64,000 bases of DNA from assembly GCA_965262595.1 (NCBI GenBank), contig OZ253548.1, positions 1,426,001 to 1,490,000 of the forward strand, given 5' to 3'. Shown here piece after piece: positions 1 through 7,858 of the stretch (position 1 is its first letter; each line of letters starts with the position of its first letter). A model generated the notes under the pieces. The model saw nothing but the letters and a program-made list of their open reading frames with translations. It searched no databases and had not been told where the DNA came from. This DNA is from CATQHB01 sp965262595. GTDB taxonomy: Bacteria > Chloroflexota > Dehalococcoidia > Lucifugimonadales > UBA3495. The translations under genes and the position numbers were made by a program.

Positions 1-340
1 GAACCCGGGCCGCCTCGAGCAGGAAAGCGCGGTCGAACCGAATAATATTGTGCCCCACCAGGGGCAGGTCGCCGATACGCTCTACGAACCAGCCCAGGGC
101 CGCATCAATGGAGATACCCCGGTCGATCAGGTCGCGGTCTGTAATCCCGGTCAGGTTCGTTATCAATGGCGGCACCGGCCGGTCTATCTTGACCAGCGCC
201 GAGTCGGTAACCGGCCTTTGGCCCGGCAGGATCACCGCAACTCCTATCTCGATAATCAAGTCAGTCCAGCAATCCAGGCCGGTTGTCTCCAGATCAACCA
301 CCGCATAGCCTTTTTCCAAAGTCATTGCCGCTCCACTCAT
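1..340 (-). CDS. DnaQ-like 3'-5' exonuclease, partial (C-terminus off the left edge)
   Basis: This reads leftwards and runs off the window, so only about the first 113 residues are visible. Reading from the ATG at 340, it contains DLETTG (residues 17-22), the DEDD-exonuclease Exo I motif with its metal-binding Asp and Glu, and GHNIIRFDRAFL near the end, the Exo II motif. The fold is that of the DnaQ/RNase T exonuclease family, which removes 3' nucleotides from DNA or RNA. A GGAG lies 7 bases before the ATG; a second possible start is the ATG at 325, also with GGAG upstream. Without the C-terminus it could be a PolC/DinG-type domain or a free proofreading-like exonuclease. A TATAAT box lies upstream at 384-389. 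Confidence 0.8.
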   Translation of the reverse strand, partial: MSGAAMTLEKGYAVVDLETTGLDCWTDLIIEIGVAVILPGQRPVTDSALVKIDRPVPPLITNLTGITDRDLIDRGISIDAALGWFVERIGDLPLVGHNIIRFDRAFLLEAARV

Positions 341-383
341 TGTGCCGCTCCGCTTAAATTTTCGACTGCCCGGCGCCCGCTTG

Positions 384-440
384 ATTATACCTGGGGCTTA
401 TTAAATCCCTTTTCTTATCGACTTCCTTTTATGGTACAAT
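384..440. promoter_or_regulatory. Divergent promoter region between the exonuclease and the molybdenum hydroxylase
   Basis: On the minus strand a perfect TATAAT lies at 384-389, 44 bases before the exonuclease ATG. On the plus strand TACAAT lies at 435-440, about 90 bases before the next gene. Neither has a convincing -35 element at the usual distance, so these are weak calls based on the -10 boxes and on the divergent gene arrangement. Confidence 0.35.
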
Positions 441-528
441 AGGCCAATCCGGTGCCCCTGGCGGGTACGGAACCACATGAACCACACCAACGGCGATACC
501 ATCAACACCGCAATTGAGAGGGTTGGCT

Positions 529-2811
529 ATGTCCAATATTGTACTGTCAAATACGGAATATAACGTGGTAGGCACCCGGCCGGTACGCCCCGACGGCACC
601 GACAAGGTTACCGGTCGAGCCAAGTACGGCGGCGATTTTCAGATGGCGGGTTTGTTGCATGGGAAAGTCCTGCGCAGCCCCCACGCTCACGCCCGAATCA
701 AGTCCATTGACACCAGCAAGGCCGAAGCCTACCCCGGGGTCAGGGCGGTGGTAACCGGCAAGGATTTGCCCGTTGCCGGCATGGAAAATCCCAGCCGTGG
801 TATGCGCTTCTCCAGCGAGAACATTTTTGCCCAGGATAAGGTTTTGTACCGCGGGCATGCGGTGGCCGCCCTGGCCGCCGCTAATCCCCACATCGCCGAA
901 ATCGCGGTTTCCCTGATTGAAGTGGAGTACGAAGTCCTGAAGCCGGTAATCAATGTTTCCCAGGCAATGGAAAAAGACGCTCCCCTGGTCATCGAAGATA
1001 TGACCACCACGGAACTGGGTGAGCGGACGGACAATCGCAGTAACATCGCCACCCATTTCAGGTATGAACTGGGGGACCTGGAGAAGGGTTTTGCCGAAGC
1101 CGACCTGGTGGTGGAACGGGAGTTCGACACCACGACGGTACACCAGGGATACATTGAACCGCAGAATGCCGCAGCCCTGTGGAATGCCGACGGCAAGCTG
1201 ACCGTCTGGACCAGCACTCAGGGGGCTTTTGCCGTTCGGGACTCTCTGGCTCAGATCTTGAACCTGCCCGTATCTCAGATAAAAGTTGTGCCGATGGAAA
1301 TCGGCGGCGGGTTCGGCGGCAAGATTCCGGTCTATCTGGAGCCGATGGCCGCCCTGTTGTCCCGCAAGACCGGCCAGGCGGTTAAGCTGCTGATGTCCCG
1401 CACCGACGTGTTCGAGAGCACCGGCCCCACCTCCGGTTCCCATCTTTGGGTAAAGGTAGGGGCCACCAAGGACGGCAAAATTACCGCCGCCGACGCTACC
1501 CTGGCTCTGGAAGCCGGAGCCTTCCCCGGCTCGCCGGTGACGATGGGCGCCCAATGTATGTTTGCCCCCTACAACATCGAGAACGTTCGTACCGAAGGCT
1601 ATGACGTGCTGGTGAACAAACCCAAGGTCGCCCCCTACCGCGCCCCCGGCGCCCCCATCGCCGCTTTTGGCGGGGAACAGGTAATCGACGAAATCGCCGG
1701 AAAACTTGGGATCGACCCGGCCGAGTTCCGGCTGCGCAACGCCTCAAAGGAAGGCACTCGCCGGGTAGACGGCCCGGTATTCCCGATAGTCGGCAACATT
1801 GAGTGTGTGGAAGCAGCCAAGGCCACCGAACATTACAATACCCCCTTGACCGGCCCCAACCAGGGCCGAGGCATCGCCTCCGGTTTCTGGTTCAACATCG
1901 GGATGCAGTCCAGTTGCAGCATCGGCGTCAGTTCCGACGGCACGATCAGCCTGGTTGAGGGTTCGACCGACATCGGCGGCACCAGGGCTTCAATCGGGAT
2001 GCAGGCCGCCGAGGTGTTGGGAATCCCGGCCGAGGACGTGCGCCCCAGCGTGGCCGACACCGACTCTGTTGGCTTTACGTTCCTGACCGGCGGCAGCCGA
2101 ACCACCTTCGCCAGCGGTTGGGCCGCTTATGAATGCGCCCAGGACATCAAGCGGCAAATGATTGAGCGCGCCGCCACCATTTGGGAAGTATCGGCGGAGG
2201 ATGTGGAGCTGGTCGGCGGAACGTTCCAGCACAAGTCCGACTCGGACTTGAAGATGACCTTCAAGGAGTTGGCGGCCCAACTGAACGGCAGCGGAGGCCC
2301 CATATCCAGCCAGGTCAGCGTTGACCCCCCCGGAGCCGGCGGAGCCTTTAGCACCCATATCGCGGACGTGGAAGTTGACCCGGAAACCGGCAAGGTGGAC
2401 ATTCTGCGTTACACCATCGTTCAGGACGCAGGCAAAGCCATTCATCCCAGTTACGTCGAGGGCCAAATGCAAGGCGGCGTCGCTCAGGGCATCGGCTGGG
2501 CCTTGAACGAAGAGTATTTCTTCAGTCAGGACGGCCAGATGGTCAATTCCAGCTTCCTGGACTACCGGATGCCGATCAGTCTGGACTTGCCGATGATTGA
2601 CACGGTGATCGTGGAAGTAGCCAACCCGGGCCATCCCTACGGAGTGCGGGGTGTGGGAGAAGTGCCGATTGTGCCTCCCATGGCCGCCGTCGCCAACGCG
2701 ATTCACGACGCCATCGGGGTCCGGATGGAGCGGCTCCCCATGTCTCCCGGCGCCATTTTGGAAGCGCTCTGGGAAAAGAACGGGCAGCCTCACTCTCAGG
2801 CAGCAGACTAG
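529..2811 (+). CDS. Xanthine dehydrogenase/CoxL-family molybdopterin-binding subunit
   Basis: A 760-residue large subunit of a molybdenum hydroxylase, which hydroxylates a carbon centre using Mo-pterin. The start ATG at 529 is chosen over an in-frame TTG at 514 because GAGAGGG ends 6 bases before it. Visible family motifs are GGGFGGK near residues 259-265 and RGVGE near 707-711, whose Glu711 matches the catalytic glutamate of the family. The active-site loop reads PYRAPGAP rather than the Cys-containing loop of form I CO dehydrogenase, so CO oxidation is unlikely and the substrate is unknown. The FAD and [2Fe-2S] subunits that normally accompany it are not beside it. The next gene downstream is a CMD-family protein, so this is an orphan large subunit in this window. 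Confidence 0.88.
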   Translation: MSNIVLSNTEYNVVGTRPVRPDGTDKVTGRAKYGGDFQMAGLLHGKVLRSPHAHARIKSIDTSKAEAYPGVRAVVTGKDLPVAGMENPSRGMRFSSENIFAQDKVLYRGHAVAALAAANPHIAEIAVSLIEVEYEVLKPVINVSQAMEKDAPLVIEDMTTTELGERTDNRSNIATHFRYELGDLEKGFAEADLVVEREFDTTTVHQGYIEPQNAAALWNADGKLTVWTSTQGAFAVRDSLAQILNLPVSQIKVVPMEIGGGFGGKIPVYLEPMAALLSRKTGQAVKLLMSRTDVFESTGPTSGSHLWVKVGATKDGKITAADATLALEAGAFPGSPVTMGAQCMFAPYNIENVRTEGYDVLVNKPKVAPYRAPGAPIAAFGGEQVIDEIAGKLGIDPAEFRLRNASKEGTRRVDGPVFPIVGNIECVEAAKATEHYNTPLTGPNQGRGIASGFWFNIGMQSSCSIGVSSDGTISLVEGSTDIGGTRASIGMQAAEVLGIPAEDVRPSVADTDSVGFTFLTGGSRTTFASGWAAYECAQDIKRQMIERAATIWEVSAEDVELVGGTFQHKSDSDLKMTFKELAAQLNGSGGPISSQVSVDPPGAGGAFSTHIADVEVDPETGKVDILRYTIVQDAGKAIHPSYVEGQMQGGVAQGIGWALNEEYFFSQDGQMVNSSFLDYRMPISLDLPMIDTVIVEVANPGHPYGVRGVGEVPIVPPMAAVANAIHDAIGVRMERLPMSPGAILEALWEKNGQPHSQAAD

Positions 2812-2853
2812 ACCGGTCGGGAAATCGGAAGTCAAAACCAGGCAGGTTTAAAA

Positions 2854-2882
2854 GTAGGGGCGGGTTGCTAACTCGCCCCTAC
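2854..2882. repeat. Strong palindromic stem-loop between genes
   Basis: Bases 2854-2865 pair with 2871-2882, giving a 12-bp stem with one G-U pair around a 5-base loop. The core is GGGGCGGGT/ACTCGCCCC. No T-run follows on either strand, so this is more likely a dispersed palindromic repeat or an RNA-stabilising hairpin than a classical intrinsic terminator. Confidence 0.5.
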
Positions 2883-2941
2883 GGCAATTAGAAACGTTAC
2901 AAAATCAGCAGAAACCCGGCAAGGCCGGCAGGAGGAATGAT

Positions 2942-3490
2942 ATGGCAAGAGTGCCATTCGCCACTCGAGAATCGATGTCGCCGGAAGGGCAGGCGGTTTG
3001 GGATGACATCCAGAGCAGCCGGGGCGGTGTGCAGCGCAACTACGCCGCATTGTTGAACAACCCCCAGGCCGCGGGAAGCTACGCCGGTCTGGGCGGGTAC
3101 GTCCGCTTTGAGACGCCCCTGGACAAGCGAGTCAAGGCCCTGGCAATTCTTACCGCGGCGCGCGAGGCCGGCGGTCATTACGTCTGGACGGTTAACCAGC
3201 GGGGAGCCAAGGAAGCCGAACTGGGCGACGACATAATCGCCGCGATCCGTGAGTTTCGCGCGCCGGTGGGTCTGGAACCCCAGGATGCCGCCGTAGTGCA
3301 GTTTGTGTTGGAATTGCTGCGACATCATCGTATTTCCGACAGCACCTTTGAGGGCTTGCGCTCCCTGGTGGGCGACGCCGGTATAGTGGACGTACTGGTG
3401 ATAGTAGCCTATTACCACGGCCTGGCCCACAGCCTCCAAGCCCTGGCGGTAGAATTACCCGATGGAACCGAGTCGGATTTAACCTACTAG
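2942..3490 (+). CDS. Carboxymuconolactone decarboxylase-family protein
   Basis: A 182-residue all-helical protein of the CMD/AhpD superfamily. The central helix segment EAGGHYVWTVNQ resembles the family core in which a helix-turn-helix faces the active site. The CxxC pair of true AhpD peroxidases is absent, so a decarboxylase-like or unknown activity is likelier than disulfide peroxidase. A strong AGGAGG at 2930-2935, 6 bases from the ATG, supports the start. It follows the CoxL-like gene on the same strand after 130 bases and is closed by a good terminator, so the two may share a transcript. The substrate cannot be inferred from sequence. Confidence 0.8.
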   Translation: MARVPFATRESMSPEGQAVWDDIQSSRGGVQRNYAALLNNPQAAGSYAGLGGYVRFETPLDKRVKALAILTAAREAGGHYVWTVNQRGAKEAELGDDIIAAIREFRAPVGLEPQDAAVVQFVLELLRHHRISDSTFEGLRSLVGDAGIVDVLVIVAYYHGLAHSLQALAVELPDGTESDLTY

Positions 3491-3534
3491 TCCGGTTAAC
3501 CCAGGCCTCAACCCAGGCCAAAAGGTTAAAAAGT

Positions 3535-3574
3535 AAAGGTCCGCTACCCGGAGTCGGGTGGCGGACCTTTTCCT
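3535..3574 (+). terminator. Rho-independent terminator
   Basis: A 16-bp stem (3535-3550 with 3555-3570, one G-U pair) around a GAGT loop is followed by a short T-rich tail. It sits 45 bases after the stop codon of the CMD-family gene. Confidence 0.8.
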
Positions 3575-3675
3575 TACTCGTCAAGTTCGGCTGGCAGCCG
3601 ATTAACCGGCGACAGTGGTTGTTATGCCTTTTTCGGCATTCCCGAGCCGCTGCACCGGAGAAAATGGCAAAAAGG

Positions 3676-3731
3676 AGCGACCGACCTCCGAAGAGGGGAG
3701 TCGCTGAAGGAGCGGCTCACTGTCGGTCGCT
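3676..3731. other. Three-way-junction-like inverted repeats, candidate structured RNA
   Basis: Bases 3676-3685 (AGCGACCGAC) pair perfectly with 3722-3731. Inside, CCTC-CGAA-GAGG at 3685-3696 and GAGTCGCT/AGCGGCTC (3698-3705 with 3711-3718) form two further hairpins. On the minus strand the closing stem is followed by CCTTTTT, as in an intrinsic terminator. No gene sits immediately upstream in either orientation, so it could be a small RNA 3' end. Inferred from pairing only. Confidence 0.35.
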
Positions 3732-3820
3732 GAGGTGCTTATTGTAACGCCGCCGCCCCGGTCGGTCAAGTTGGCAACTGTCCGCACCAGGCCCTTCCCA
3801 AGTCCTGGTCCAAGTGTTTC

Positions 3821-3890
3821 CCCGCTAAACCTTAGCTTGTCGAAGGCCAAGCTCAACACGAGCGGATTACCCTCTATAATTGAAAGTCCC
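3821..3890. repeat. Dispersed intergenic repeat, GTCGAAGG family
   Basis: Shares the core AGCTTGTCGAAGG, then GAGCGG about 16 bases later, then an ACAATTGAAA-like tail, with copies at 38385-38450 and 54615-54680. A related subfamily lies at 21632, 32714 and inside a gene at 40343. It looks like a short interspersed palindromic repeat without coding capacity. Confidence 0.6.
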
Positions 3891-4266
3891 GGCGCGCCCT
3901 CAGGACAACTGCATTGGGAACTTTTTGCCTCAGATTGGCGGCTTTGATTCCGGCTCGCTACCCTATAGTCATTCCGGTAGTCATTCCGGAGCAATCCGGA
4001 AGCAAGAGAACCCCCGGTAAAGGCCGATTCTCCTTTGGCCGGATTACCTGGGTTCCCGCTTGCAACGTAAGGACGCTTTCCGACAACGTTGATGTTCCAA
4101 AGGCGATTGACCCACTTGTAACGCTGCCGGAGGTAGCATATATCCAAGTCCAATGTTAGCCTTGCAGCAGGCTGCGGTCGAATAGGCCAATCTCCGGTGA
4201 GCAATTCGACCGCCAGAAAACGGGGAGCCTTTCGCGCCCCAGAGCAATGAGGAGGAGTTTAGCCTA

Positions 4267-4578
4267 ATGGCCGACTATATTTACATGGTACAGATGGACA
4301 TACCGGCGGAATTAGAGGCGGACTTCAACCGCATCTACGATACCCAGCACGTACCCAACATTATCAATGCATCAGGCGTAGAAAGTTGTACCCGCTACCA
4401 ACTGGAATCGTCGGACGTGGCAGGCGTGGCCCGCTTTGCTGCGATTTACGAGATAGACTCGCCGGAGGTGCCCACATCCCCGGCCTGGGTGGCTGCGTCG
4501 GACGCTGGAGATTGGGCGACGATGATTCGACCCTACGCAACCAACCGCTCCCATATCATCTACCGTCGATTGAGTTAG
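4267..4578 (+). CDS. Small dimeric alpha/beta-barrel-like protein
   Basis: A 103-residue soluble protein, preceded by GAGGAGG about 10 bases before the ATG. The pattern YMVQMDIPAELEADFNRIYD..HVPNI, alternating strands with an amphipathic helix carrying an acidic, Trp/Tyr-rich face, matches ferredoxin-like dimeric barrels of the EthD/DUF4286 kind. A second protein of the same type lies at 32913-33314, sharing the (D/E)F-NR-(W/I)YD-HxxE/N layout. Such proteins often accompany catabolic enzymes, but no substrate can be assigned. It converges on the RidA gene with a 62-base gap. Confidence 0.65.
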   Translation: MADYIYMVQMDIPAELEADFNRIYDTQHVPNIINASGVESCTRYQLESSDVAGVARFAAIYEIDSPEVPTSPAWVAASDAGDWATMIRPYATNRSHIIYRRLS

Positions 4579-4640
4579 GCCCCGGCAATTTTTTCGCCAG
4601 GCATCCGGATTGGGAGCCTCACCACTCCTCAGCCGACAAT

Positions 4641-5027
4641 CTAACCGGAAATACCGGCGGTAGTAGTTACTTCAACCAGGTTATCCGCCGCTCCAAAATT
4701 GACGATTATCGCCGTGCGAGCCGGATAATTCCGGGGGAAGAACTCGGCGTAAACCTCGTTGAAACCCGCCAAATCCTCTGCCTTGGTAACATAGCAGGTA
4801 TTGGTCAGGACGTTGTCCAGGGAAGATCCCGCCTCTTCCAGTATCATCCGTATCCGTTCCAGGGCATACCTGGTCTGCTCCCGTATATCAGTTCCGGTCT
4901 CTCCGGTAGTGGGATGGCGTCCGGTGCAGCCCTGGACAAATACCAGGTCGCCGAACCGGGTAGCGTGGGACAGGGGATTGCGGCCCGGGGGAAGTTGATC
5001 GCAAGTTATAATTTCTTTGTCAGGCAT
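4641..5027 (-). CDS. RidA family (YjgF/UK114) enamine/imine deaminase
   Basis: A 128-residue protein of the RidA superfamily, which hydrolyses reactive enamine and imine intermediates made by PLP enzymes or detoxifies related carbonyl compounds. The conserved YPART segment with the catalytic arginine and the later VEVTTTA segment carrying the family glutamate are both present. Length is normal. It has its own promoter at 5148-5175, is transcribed leftwards and converges on the small barrel protein. RidA relatives of this sort also appear in catabolic clusters, so the exact substrate is open. Confidence 0.88.
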   Translation of the reverse strand: MPDKEIITCDQLPPGRNPLSHATRFGDLVFVQGCTGRHPTTGETGTDIREQTRYALERIRMILEEAGSSLDNVLTNTCYVTKAEDLAGFNEVYAEFFPRNYPARTAIIVNFGAADNLVEVTTTAGISG

Positions 5028-5518
5028 ATCACTTATCCTATTACCTTTTCCTGGATTGGCCGGCTGAACCGGCTGATTCTCACAGATTAAACCTATCGGG
5101 CTATGGCGATAAGTCTATGTTCGGCCCCAGCGGTGCCCGATTGGCATACTATAGACTGCTCCGCCATTATGTCAACCTAAATGGTTCGACGACATTCGGC
5201 AGTTTGATTTATTAACCAGGAAGGAGCAGGTCGCGGCAGCGGAACCCGGTACCGGTTCGTTCCCACGCCTTTACGCCCAATTCCGCCTGTTCTCGCTCAT
5301 TGCCAAGGGCTTCGGGGAAGCTAAAACAACAACTCCGGTAAAAGGTTGCGCAAAACGGTTAAAATTATATAGAATCATCCTAGCATCAGTGGTTCGACGC
5401 ATCTGCCGCCGTTAGTTCCTCCGGCCATCCGGCCATCCGGTCAACCGGGAACCAATGGTATTGTTTTTAATCATTCACCGCGTCGTAGATTCCAAAGTGA
5501 AGGGGGAAAAATAAGTCT
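5028..5518. other. Intergenic region between ridA-like and EF-G-like genes
   Basis: These 491 bases hold the minus-strand promoter for the RidA gene at 5148-5175. Near 5345-5375 an AT-rich patch containing TTGCGC and TATAGA could be a weak plus-strand promoter for the EF-G-like gene. No RNA gene or small ORF is convincing. Confidence 0.4.
5148..5175 (-). promoter_or_regulatory. Sigma-70-type promoter of the RidA-family gene
   Basis: On the minus strand, TTGACA (5170-5175) and TATAGT (5148-5153) are separated by 16 bases. The predicted start of transcription is about 115 bases before the RidA ATG. The -35 is a perfect consensus and the -10 is five of six. Confidence 0.65.
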
Positions 5519-7567
5519 ATGCCTAAAATAAGTGCCGGCAATTTGAGGAACGTGGCGTTGCTATCCCACAGCGGCGCCGGCAAGACATCGCTGTGCGAAA
5601 CCCTTCTGTTCAACACCAAGGCAATTAACCGCATCGGTCGAGTGGAGGACGGCAACACCGTATCCGACTACGAGCCGGAGGAAATAAAGCGGAGCGGCAG
5701 CGTCCAGACCACGCTTATTTCCTGCAGTTGGGACGATTACAAGGCAAACTTTTTGGACACTCCGGGCTATGACGACTTTTTTGGTGAGGTGGTCAGCGCC
5801 TTGCGGGTCGTGGAAAGCGTGAGCATTCTGCTGCCTGCTCCCTCCGGAGTGGACGTGGGCACGGAACGCTCCTGGAATCTGTGTGAGGATTTGGGATTGC
5901 CCCGCCTGTTGTTGGTTAACAAGATGGACCGGGAAAACGCCAGTTTCTCCCGTACCGTGGCCGACATTCAAGGCACTTTCGGCAGCAAGTGCGTACCGTT
6001 CCAACTGCCCCTTGGCGATGCGCAAGACTTTAAGGGCGTGCTCAGTGTGGTCCATCCCCCGGCGGACATTCCGGCGGAGGTGGCGGACGAGTTTGCGGCA
6101 GCCCGTGAGCGGTTTGTTGAGGCGGTAGCCGAGGCTGACGATGACCTGGCCGACAAATACCTGGAAGGGGAGGAGTTGACCGACGCTGAGATCGTCACCG
6201 GAGCGCGGGCAGCCATCCTCGCCGGGAACCTGGTGCCAATCCTGGCAAGTTCTGCAACTCAAAACATCGGAGTGGACGAATACCTGGAGACCATCCGGGA
6301 GTTTTTCCCGTCTCCGGAGGACGGAAACCTCCCCACGATGCTGGACAGCAGCAAGGAGGAAGTGTCATTTGACATCGACGCCGCCGGGCCGCTGGCTGCG
6401 TTCGTGTTCAAGACCACCGCCGACCCCTTTGTGGGCAAGCTTTCCCTGTTCCGGGTTTACCGAGGCACCATTTCCAGCAACTCTGAGGTATGGAACAGCG
6501 CCCGCAATCAGTCGGAGCGTATTGGCCAGCTTTACCTGCCGCGAGGCAAGTCCCAGGAGAACATCACCGAGGTAGTGGCCGGCGATGTTGGCGCCATTGG
6601 CAAGCTCGCCGCCACGGTCACCAGCGATACCCTGTGCGTCCGCGATCACCAGGTTTCTTTCCGTCCCATCGAGTTTCCCCGGGGTTACTACAGCGTGGCC
6701 ATTGCTCCGGCGACCAAGGCGGACCTGGACAAGATGTCCACCTCCCTGGCGCGCATCGTGGAAGAAGACCCCAGCCTGCGTTATTCCCGAGACGTTGATA
6801 CCGGCGATAGCCTGTTGACCGGCTTGGGTGATGCCCAAATAGAAGTGGCCATCGATCGGATTAAGCGCAAGTTCGGCGCCGAGCTGGTCATGCGGCTGCC
6901 CCGGGTGGCGTACAAGGAGACCATTACCCGAATCACTCAGACCGAGTATCGGCACAAGAAGCAGTCCGGCGGCCATGGCCAGTACGGTCATGTGCTGCTC
7001 CGGCTGGAACCGACGGAGCGGGACAATGGGTTCCAGTTCGGTTCGGAGATTGTCGGCGGCCGGGTGCCCAGGGAGTATATTCCCGCGGTGGAAAAGGGCG
7101 TGGTCAAGTCGATGGAAGAAGGCATCCTGGCCGGATTCCCGGTGGTGGACCTGAAGACGGTAATCTACGACGGCAGTTATCACGACGTGGACTCCTCGGG
7201 TATGTCCTTTGAGATTGCCAGTTCGCAGGCTTTCCGCAAGGGCATGGCCGAAGCCAATCCCATCCTGTTAGAGCCGATTGTAAGGCTGTTCGCCACCGTA
7301 CCCGATGCCTATACCGGCGATATTATGAGCGACCTTAATGTGAAGAGAGGACGTATATTAGGGATGACGCCGGGCGACAAATACACCGTGGTAGAGGCCG
7401 AGGTGCCTCTATCCGAAGTGCAACGTTATGCCCAGGATCTGCGCTCCCTGACCCAGGGCCGCGGCAGCTACCGGCTGGAGTTTGACCACTACGACCCGGT
7501 ACCCGCCAACATTGAACAGAAAGTTATTCAAGAGACCAAGCGCGCCCGGGAAGAGGATCGGGTCTAA
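5519..7567 (+). CDS. EF-G-like translational GTPase (EF-G paralogue type)
   Basis: A 682-residue protein with the whole five-domain layout of EF-G, including domains III-V at the C-terminus. The P-loop reads SHSGAGKTS (residues 16-24) instead of the AHVDAGKTT of canonical EF-G, the G3 motif is DTPGYDDF (from residue 80) instead of DTPGHVDF, and G4 is NKMD near 134. These substitutions are typical of the EF-G-like paralogues found beside a normal fusA in many bacteria, whose role in elongation, recycling or stress is unsettled. It stands alone, without the str operon genes (rpsL, rpsG, tuf). The ATG at 5519 follows AAGGGGG, though spacing is long. A terminator lies 65 bases downstream. Confidence 0.85.
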   Translation: MPKISAGNLRNVALLSHSGAGKTSLCETLLFNTKAINRIGRVEDGNTVSDYEPEEIKRSGSVQTTLISCSWDDYKANFLDTPGYDDFFGEVVSALRVVESVSILLPAPSGVDVGTERSWNLCEDLGLPRLLLVNKMDRENASFSRTVADIQGTFGSKCVPFQLPLGDAQDFKGVLSVVHPPADIPAEVADEFAAARERFVEAVAEADDDLADKYLEGEELTDAEIVTGARAAILAGNLVPILASSATQNIGVDEYLETIREFFPSPEDGNLPTMLDSSKEEVSFDIDAAGPLAAFVFKTTADPFVGKLSLFRVYRGTISSNSEVWNSARNQSERIGQLYLPRGKSQENITEVVAGDVGAIGKLAATVTSDTLCVRDHQVSFRPIEFPRGYYSVAIAPATKADLDKMSTSLARIVEEDPSLRYSRDVDTGDSLLTGLGDAQIEVAIDRIKRKFGAELVMRLPRVAYKETITRITQTEYRHKKQSGGHGQYGHVLLRLEPTERDNGFQFGSEIVGGRVPREYIPAVEKGVVKSMEEGILAGFPVVDLKTVIYDGSYHDVDSSGMSFEIASSQAFRKGMAEANPILLEPIVRLFATVPDAYTGDIMSDLNVKRGRILGMTPGDKYTVVEAEVPLSEVQRYAQDLRSLTQGRGSYRLEFDHYDPVPANIEQKVIQETKRAREEDRV

Positions 7568-7631
7568 ATCGTCCCAGTCCTTCCCAATACAGGGTTAAGC
7601 TCCAGGCGCAACCAGGAACAATGTCAAAAAG

Positions 7632-7664
7632 AGAAAGGGCCCCGAATCTTCGAGGCCCTTTTCT
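7632..7664. terminator. Bidirectional intrinsic terminator
   Basis: GAAAGGGCC pairs with GGCCCTTTTC around a loop of about 12 bases. T-rich flanks are present on the plus strand (TTTTCTATT) and the minus strand (TTTCTCTTTTT), fitting its place between convergent genes. Confidence 0.75.
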
Positions 7665-7858
7665 ATTGCTTGGCTAAGGTGACAGTGCGGGCCGGCGGTG
7701 CGGGCAAGCCAAGCCCGCAGGAGAAAACACAACCATGGGGGCGACGGGTATTCAGTTCGCGTTGAACCGGACTTCAGCCCTACTTGTTGCCAAGTTTGCC
7801 TAACCTCTTTGGTGTTGCCTGGCTGCTTACGTCCCTTGGAACGGGAAATTACGCCCCG

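Larger units (their letters stand above)
3491..4266. other. Long intergenic region with terminator, structured element and dispersed repeat
   Basis: I see no convincing gene in these 776 bases. An open frame on the minus strand (3602-4204) has no ribosome binding site and low-complexity composition. The stretch holds the terminator of the CMD gene, a three-way-junction-like fold at 3676-3731 and a dispersed repeat at 3821-3890. GAGGAGG near 4250 serves the next gene. Confidence 0.5.

Noticed and set aside
2854..2882. Intrinsic terminator after the CoxL-like gene
   Set aside because: The stem is strong but no T-run follows on either strand, so it was kept only as a palindromic repeat.
3602..4204. 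Minus-strand open frame of 200 codons
   Set aside because: It has no ribosome site, crosses a terminator-like structure and a dispersed repeat, and shows no protein family features.
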